DNA from: Pseudomonas hygromyciniae
GTDB lineage: Bacteria; Pseudomonadota; Gammaproteobacteria; Pseudomonadales; Pseudomonadaceae
Assembly: GCF_016925675.1 (NCBI RefSeq)
Contig: NZ_CP070506.1
Span: 4,648,501-4,712,500, forward strand
Direction of reading: 5' to 3'
Length of the DNA stretch: 64,000 bases
Made by a program: the position numbers and the translations under genes. This document shows positions 57,594 through 64,000 of this stretch, one piece after another. The notes beneath the pieces are model-generated. The model saw only the letters and a program-made list of their open reading frames with translations, made no database searches and had not been told where the DNA came from. The first letter of the stretch is position 1. Every line of letters starts with the position of its first letter.

Positions 57594-58517
57594 ATGATGA
57601 GCGCAAGGCACTTTCTCTCCCTGATGGATTGCACGCCCGAAGAGCTGGTCAGCGTGATCCGTCGAGGCATTGAGCTTAAAGACCTGCGTAATCGCGGCGT
57701 ACTGTTCGAGCCTTTGAAAAACCGCGTACTCGGGATGATTTTCGAGAAATCGTCCACCCGTACCCGCCTGTCCTTCGAAGCCGGCATGATCCAGCTCGGC
57801 GGCCAAGCCATCTTTCTGTCGCCCCGGGACACCCAACTGGGCCGTGGCGAGCCAATCAGCGATTGCGCCATTGTCATGTCACGCATGCTCGATGCGGTGA
57901 TGATCCGTACCTTCGCCCATAGCATCCTCACCGAATTTGCCGCCAACTCGCGAGTGCCGGTGATCAATGGGCTGTCCGATGACCTGCATCCGTGCCAGTT
58001 GCTGGCCGATATGCAGACGTTCCTCGAACATCGCGGTTCGATCCAGGGCAAAACCGTTGCCTGGATCGGCGATGGCAACAACATGTGCAATAGCTATATA
58101 GAAGCGGCGATCCAGTTCGACTTCCACTTACGCATTGCCTGCCCCGAGGGCTACGAGCCCAGCGCCGAATTCCTGGCCAAGGCCGACGCCCGCGTTCAAA
58201 TCGTGCGCGACCCGAAAGACGCCGTGGTCGGCGCGCACCTGGTGAGTACCGACGTCTGGACCTCCATGGGCCAGGAAGACGAGACCGCCAAGCGCCTGGC
58301 CCTGTTTGCACCGTATCAAGTCACCCGTGAATTGCTCGACCTCGCCGCGCCAGACGCGTTGTTCATGCACTGCCTACCGGCGCATCGCGGCGAAGAAATC
58401 AGCCTCGACCTGTTGGATGACCCGCGCTCCGTCGCCTGGGACCAGGCAGAAAACCGCCTGCATGCCCAGAAGGCCCTGCTGGAGTTCCTGGTCCCACCGG
58501 CGTATCACCACGCATGA
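57594..58517 (+). CDS. argF: Ornithine carbamoyltransferase (anabolic)
   Basis: 307 aa. Carbamoyl-phosphate motif [10 protein letters not shown] (about 52-61), ornithine loop, and [10 protein letters not shown] (about 258-267). Makes citrulline for argG. Begins MMSARHF; the second ATG (57597) may be the true start. Overlaps the next gene by 4 bp. Confidence 0.96.
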   Translation: MMSARHFLSLMDCTPEELVSVIRRGIELKDLRNRGVLFEPLKNRVLGMIFEKSSTRTRLSFEAGMIQLGGQAIFLSPRDTQLGRGEPISDCAIVMSRMLDAVMIRTFAHSILTEFAANSRVPVINGLSDDLHPCQLLADMQTFLEHRGSIQGKTVAWIGDGNNMCNSYIEAAIQFDFHLRIACPEGYEPSAEFLAKADARVQIVRDPKDAVVGAHLVSTDVWTSMGQEDETAKRLALFAPYQVTRELLDLAAPDALFMHCLPAHRGEEISLDLLDDPRSVAWDQAENRLHAQKALLEFLVPPAYHHA

Positions 58518-59623
58518 GCCAGCCACTTCTGCTGAAACTCCGCGATCTGGCATGCGGCTATCAGGACCAGCGGGTGGTGCAGAACCTCAACCTGCACCTG
58601 AATGCCGGCGATATCGGTTGCCTGCTGGGCTCCTCGGGCTGCGGCAAGACCACCACCCTGCGTGCGATTGCCGGGTTTGAGCCGGTCCACGAAGGCGAAA
58701 TCAACCTGGCGGGCGAAGTGATCTCCAGCGCAGGTTTTACCCTGGCACCGGAGAAACGTCGGATTGGCATGGTGTTCCAGGACTACGCACTGTTTCCGCA
58801 CCTCAGCGTGGCCGACAACATCGGCTTCGGCATTCGCAAACACCCGCAAAAAGAGCGAGTGGTGGCTGAATTGCTGGAGTTGGTCAACCTGAAGAACCTG
58901 GGCAAGCGCTTCCCCCACGAACTGTCCGGCGGCCAGCAACAGCGCGTGGCCCTGGCCCGTGCGTTGGCTCCGGAGCCGCAGTTGCTGCTGTTGGACGAGC
59001 CCTTCTCCAACCTCGACGGTGAACTGCGACGCAAGCTCAGCCATGAAGTGCGGGACATCCTCAAGGCCCGTGGCACCAGTGCGATCCTGGTGACCCATGA
59101 CCAGGAAGAAGCCTTTGCCGTAAGCGACCACGTAGGTGTGTTCAAGGAAGGCCGGCTGGAGCAATGGGACACGCCCTACAACCTCTATCACGAACCGCTG
59201 ACGCCTTATGTGGCAAGTTTTATTGGCCAGGGGTACTTCATCCGCGGGCAGTTGAGTTCGCCGGAATCGGTCAGCACCGAACTGGGCGAGTTGCGCGGCA
59301 ATCGTGCCTATACCTGGCCGACGGGCAGCGCGGTGGATGTATTGCTGCGCCCGGATGACATCGTGTATGCGCCGGACAGCGCCTTGAAAGCGCAGATCGT
59401 CGGCAAGACTTTCCTCGGTGCCTCAACCCTGTACCGCTTGCAGTTGCCGACCGGTGCCCAACTGGAATCGATTTTCCCCAGCCATGCCGACCATCAGGTA
59501 GGTGCACAGGTGGGGATCCGCGTGGCGGCAGAGCATCTGGTGCTGTTCCAGGCCTCGGGGAGCACGGCGGCGCAGATTGTGCAGGTGGAATCCGGTGTGC
59601 GGCGCTATAGCACCGCCAGTTGA
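58514..59623 (+). CDS. ABC transporter ATP-binding protein (FbpC/PotA-like)
   Basis: 369 aa. Walker [10 protein letters not shown] (about 39-47), Q-loop [10 protein letters not shown], signature [15 protein letters not shown], Walker [13 protein letters not shown], and a C-terminal TOBE-like regulatory domain. Fits iron/spermidine/Mo-type importer ATPases, but no permease or binding protein is nearby. ATGA overlap with argF suggests coupling, as at PA3537-PA3538. Confidence 0.88.
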   Translation: MSQPLLLKLRDLACGYQDQRVVQNLNLHLNAGDIGCLLGSSGCGKTTTLRAIAGFEPVHEGEINLAGEVISSAGFTLAPEKRRIGMVFQDYALFPHLSVADNIGFGIRKHPQKERVVAELLELVNLKNLGKRFPHELSGGQQQRVALARALAPEPQLLLLDEPFSNLDGELRRKLSHEVRDILKARGTSAILVTHDQEEAFAVSDHVGVFKEGRLEQWDTPYNLYHEPLTPYVASFIGQGYFIRGQLSSPESVSTELGELRGNRAYTWPTGSAVDVLLRPDDIVYAPDSALKAQIVGKTFLGASTLYRLQLPTGAQLESIFPSHADHQVGAQVGIRVAAEHLVLFQASGSTAAQIVQVESGVRRYSTAS

Positions 59624-59654
59624 ATAAACCCGATCCGACATTTAGCAGCGGGCT

Positions 59655-59745
59655 TGTGTGGGAGCCGGGCTTGCCCGCGATGCAGGCGCCTCGGTCTGTC
59701 AGCTGCATCGGGGTGATGCTATCGCAGGCAAGCCAGCTCCCACAG
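59655..59745. repeat. REPIN, GTGGGAGC type
   Basis: TGTGGGAGCCGGGCTTGCCC ... GGCAAGCCAGCTCCCACAG, between the ABC ATPase and ybaK. Confidence 0.85.
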
Positions 59746-59780
59746 AGGCTGGCTTGCACATTTGACTCCCACTGTTGAAA

Positions 59781-60251
59781 TCACACCCGGCCAATCGGCG
59801 CAAATGTAGCCTGGGTGTGCTCTGCCAGCACCGCCGCCGCCAACTCCACCTCAAGCCCTCTCCTGCCAGCGCTGACAAAAATTGTCGTAAAAGGCTGTGC
59901 GCTCACATCGATGAACGTGCGCAAGCGCTTCTTCTGCCCCAGCGGGCTGATCCCCCCCAACAAGTAACCGGTAGAGCGCTGCGCCGCCGCCGGGTCGGCC
60001 ATCTCGACCTTCTTCACGCCCGCCGCATGCGCCAGGGCCTTCAAATCCAGACTTCCGACGACCGGCACCACCGCCACCAACAATTCACCTTTTTCGCTAC
60101 TGGCGAGCAAGGTCTTGAATACCTGCGCCGGGTCCAGGCTCAGTTTTTCCGCGGCCTCCAGGCCATAAGAGGCGGCCTTGGGGTCATGTTCGTAACTGTG
60201 GATGCGATGTTCGGCGCGAACTTTTTTCAACAAGTCCAATGCGGGTGTCAT
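59781..60251 (-). CDS. ybaK: Cys-tRNA(Pro)/Cys-tRNA(Cys) deacylase YbaK
   Basis: 156 aa. YbaK/ProX-fold editing domain with conserved KVFKTLLA-type (QVFKTLLAS), GSLDLKALA and the substrate loop [11 protein letters not shown]. Clears Cys misattached to tRNA-Pro. Confidence 0.93.
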   Translation of the reverse strand: MTPALDLLKKVRAEHRIHSYEHDPKAASYGLEAAEKLSLDPAQVFKTLLASSEKGELLVAVVPVVGSLDLKALAHAAGVKKVEMADPAAAQRSTGYLLGGISPLGQKKRLRTFIDVSAQPFTTIFVSAGRRGLEVELAAAVLAEHTQATFAPIGRV

Positions 60252-60452
60252 GGGGGCTCCAGGCTTGGGGGAAACGTGGAAAAGCAGGCCACCGATTCTA
60301 GGACAAACCCAGGCAAAAGGCTCTAGTGCAGGGCACCGTGCGACGAATCCGCGCAGATCCTGGGCACGCTTGCCGCCCGTTGCGACGACGTATTGTCGCG
60401 ATCATTCATCACATTAATAGTTTGAAAATGACCGACCGTTCACTTTCGACCT

Positions 60453-60481
60453 TTGACAGCGGTGTTTCTTGTCTATATTTT
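60453..60481 (+). promoter_or_regulatory. Predicted glpF promoter
   Basis: TTGACA (60453-60458), 17-bp spacer, TATTTT (60476-60481), in the 370-bp gap upstream of glpF. Confidence 0.6.
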
Positions 60482-60493
60482 TTCGTTTCCGAA
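60482..60493. promoter_or_regulatory. Candidate GlpR operator
   Basis: TTCG-TTTC-CGAA inverted repeat directly after the -10 box of the glpF promoter. DeoR-type GlpR encoded at the end of the cluster is the likely ligand. Confidence 0.45.
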
Positions 60494-60622
60494 TACTGTA
60501 GGAATACACTCGCAGTATCCGAGCAGTAAGCCGTGGCCAGAATGGGGATTCTGTTTACGGTGAAAATCGCGCATGGCCCGTTGTGGCAGAGCGCCAGACA
60601 AGAAAAAAAATCGAGGTTTTCA

Positions 60623-61477
60623 ATGACAACTGCTCTTCAACAGCCTTCACTTTCAAGCCAATGCATGGCCGAATTCCTCGGCACCGCGCTGCTGATCTTC
60701 TTCGGCACAGGCTGCGTCGCTGCGCTCAAGGTCGCGGGTGCCAGCTTTGGCTTGTGGGAAATCAGCATCATCTGGGGGATCGGCGTAAGCATGGCGATCT
60801 ATCTGAGCGCCGGCATTTCCGGGGCTCATCTCAATCCAGCCGTCAGTATCGCGCTGTGCATCTTTGCCGATTTCGACAAGCGCAAACTGCCCTTCTATAT
60901 CATCGCCCAGGTCGCCGGCGCCTTTTGTTCGGCGGCGTTGGTCTACACGCTCTACAGCAATCTTTTTTTCGATTACGAACAAACTCACCACATGGTCCGT
61001 GGCTCGGCTGCCAGCCTGGAACTGGCCTCGGTGTTCTCCACCTACCCCCACGCCCTGCTGAATACCGCCCAGGCATTCCTGGTGGAGATGGTCATCACCG
61101 CCATCCTGATGGGTGTGATCATGGCCCTGACCGACGACAACAACGGCTTGCCCCGTGGCCCTCTGGCCCCGCTGCTGATCGGTTTGCTGATCGCCGTGAT
61201 TGGCAGCGCCATGGGCCCGCTGACCGGGTTTGCCATGAACCCGGCCCGGGATTTCGGGCCCAAGCTGATGACCTTTTTCGCCGGTTGGGGTGAAATGGCC
61301 TTCACCGGCGGGCGCGATATTCCTTATTTCCTGATTCCGATCCTTGCACCGATTGTCGGTGCCTGCCTCGGCGCTGCGGCCTATCGCGGGTTGATTGCCC
61401 GCCATCTGCCCAACGTCGCACCTGCTACAACTGATGCAGCCGAAACCGCCGCCAGCGGTAACACCCGAACTTCCTGA
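60623..61477 (+). CDS. glpF: Glycerol uptake facilitator GlpF
   Basis: 284 aa aquaglyceroporin with six transmembrane helices. NPA boxes HLNPAVS and AMNPARD form the pore. ATG at 60623 is within a longer open frame; it starts at the conserved N-terminus. First gene of the glpFKR unit. Confidence 0.96.
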   Translation: MTTALQQPSLSSQCMAEFLGTALLIFFGTGCVAALKVAGASFGLWEISIIWGIGVSMAIYLSAGISGAHLNPAVSIALCIFADFDKRKLPFYIIAQVAGAFCSAALVYTLYSNLFFDYEQTHHMVRGSAASLELASVFSTYPHALLNTAQAFLVEMVITAILMGVIMALTDDNNGLPRGPLAPLLIGLLIAVIGSAMGPLTGFAMNPARDFGPKLMTFFAGWGEMAFTGGRDIPYFLIPILAPIVGACLGAAAYRGLIARHLPNVAPATTDAAETAASGNTRTS

Positions 61478-61486
61478 AAGCGGTAG

Positions 61487-63061
<1,575 letters not shown>

Positions 63062-63158
63062 GCCAAGCGCCGGACCCGCTTAGGGTTGTAACTGGCAGGG
63101 AGCAGATTCCTGCGTCATCATGGGCCACTTTTTTGTACGGCAGCCCAAAGGACGCCCC

Positions 63159-63914
63159 ATGAATCTGCCTCCCCGTCAGCAGCAAATACTCGAACTGGTC
63201 CGCGAACGCGGCTATGTCAGCATCGAGGAAATGGCGCAGTTGTTCGTTGTTACCCCGCAAACCATCCGCCGCGATATCAATCAACTGGCGGATGCCAATC
63301 TGCTGCGTCGCTACCACGGCGGCGCCGCCTATGACTCCAGCGTCGAAAACACCGAGTACGCCATGCGTGCCGACCAGATGCGCGATGAAAAACAGCGTAT
63401 CGGCGAAGCCATTGCCGCACAGATCCCTGACCATGCCTCGCTGTTCATCAATATCGGCACCACCACCGAATCCATCGCCCGGGCGCTGCTCAACCACAGC
63501 CACCTGAAGATCATCACCAACAACCTCAACGTCGCCATGATGCTCAGCGCCAAGGACGACTTCGACGTGCTGCTGACCGGCGGCAATGTGCGCCGTGACG
63601 GCGGTGTGGTGGGCCAGGCCAGCGTGGACTTTATCAACCAGTTCAAGGTTGACTTCGCCCTGGTGGGGATCAGCGGTATCGACGAGGACGGCAGCCTGCT
63701 GGACTTTGATTACCAGGAAGTCCGGGTTTCCCAGGCGATCATTGCCAATGCGCGCAAGGTGATCCTGGCGGCGGACTCCAGCAAATTCGGGCGCAATGCC
63801 ATGATTCGCCTGGGGCCAATCAGTTTGATTGATTGCCTGGTCACCGATCAGCAGCCGGTGCCGGCGCTGGTGCAGTTGCTCAATCAGCATAAGATTCGCC
63901 TGGAAGTCGTCTGA
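63159..63914 (+). CDS. glpR: Glycerol-3-phosphate regulon repressor GlpR (DeoR family)
   Basis: 251 aa. [23 protein letters not shown] (about 7-26) and the DeoR effector domain with [15 protein letters not shown] and [12 protein letters not shown]. Represses glp genes until glycerol-3-phosphate binds. ATG at 63159 chosen by the HTH; glpD probably lies beyond the window. Confidence 0.94.
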   Translation: MNLPPRQQQILELVRERGYVSIEEMAQLFVVTPQTIRRDINQLADANLLRRYHGGAAYDSSVENTEYAMRADQMRDEKQRIGEAIAAQIPDHASLFINIGTTTESIARALLNHSHLKIITNNLNVAMMLSAKDDFDVLLTGGNVRRDGGVVGQASVDFINQFKVDFALVGISGIDEDGSLLDFDYQEVRVSQAIIANARKVILAADSSKFGRNAMIRLGPISLIDCLVTDQQPVPALVQLLNQHKIRLEVV

Positions 63915-63952
63915 TCTATCTCTGAGATCTCTGGCGCCTAGGCCACCGCCTT

Positions 63953-64000
63953 CGCGGGCAAGCCCGCTCCCACAGGTTGATCGCATTCCAACTGTGGGAG
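63953..64000. repeat. REPIN cut by the window end
   Basis: CGCGGGCAAGCCCGCTCCCACAG plus the start of an adjacent CTGTGGGAG copy at the last bases. Confidence 0.75.

Overview
The window is a chromosomal segment of a Pseudomonas of the P. fluorescens complex. Almost every gene has a recognisable Pseudomonas counterpart (mprF with its alanyl-PG hydrolase partner, fpr/finR, erdR, recX-recA, fdxA-mutS, argG-motY-pyrC-rnt, bfd-bfrB-grxD, glpFKR). The intergenic regions carry the short palindromic GTAGGAGC / GTGGGAGC repeats (REP/REPIN type) typical of this group, and the sRNA gene rsmZ with a GacA box is present.

Layout. 1-13.3 kb: a lipoprotein, dinB (with a LexA box), two initiator tRNA-fMet genes each with its own promoter and terminator, mprF and its hydrolase partner, kup, rimO, a GNAT enzyme, an RsuA/RluF-like protein, a DUF1456 protein and trmO. 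13.5-21.6 kb: fpr/finR (divergent), dagK, erdR, a DTW-domain tRNA enzyme, an exported PA3611-like protein, a LOG-family protein, recX, recA (with a LexA box) and pncC/cinA. 21.66-35.05 kb, between cinA and mutS: a complete R-type (contractile) tailocin locus on the minus strand. It has an S24 repressor, a long regulatory leader, holin, V, W, J, I, a split tail fibre, sheath, tube, tail chaperone with a -1 frameshift site, tape measure, U, X, D, a GH19 lysozyme and nested Rz/Rz1 spanins. No capsid, terminase, integrase or replication gene is present, and the gene order follows the R-pyocins. 35.4-38.7 kb: mutS, fdxA and rsmZ. 38.9-47.1 kb: apbC, metG, an rnf/rsx-like operon without rsxC, nth and a PA3496-like gene. 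47.2-54.9 kb: a LuxR-type response regulator, argG, motY, pyrC, rnt, a peroxiredoxin, bfd (with a Fur box), bfrB and grxD. 55-64 kb: a molybdopterin oxidoreductase, argF, an ABC ATPase, ybaK and glpF-glpK-glpR.

How it fits together. The tailocin is the accessory part; the rest is core metabolism, repair and stress functions. The repressor gene ends in its own terminator. The tailocin promoter downstream of it is overlapped by palindromic operators of the form WATGC-N6-GCATW, and a fourth copy precedes the repressor gene, which suggests autoregulation. A near-consensus LexA box also overlaps the promoter.

The most unusual signal is in the transcribed leader. Six CANGGANG motifs lie within about 100 nt, four of them at an exact 22-nt period, and several sit in the hexaloop of a GGC/GCC hairpin. 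This is the architecture of RsmA/RsmE (CsrA) binding sites. An intrinsic-terminator-like hairpin follows before the first lysis gene. I infer that tailocin expression may be coupled to the Gac/Rsm pathway, whose sRNA gene rsmZ lies 4.5 kb away; this needs testing.
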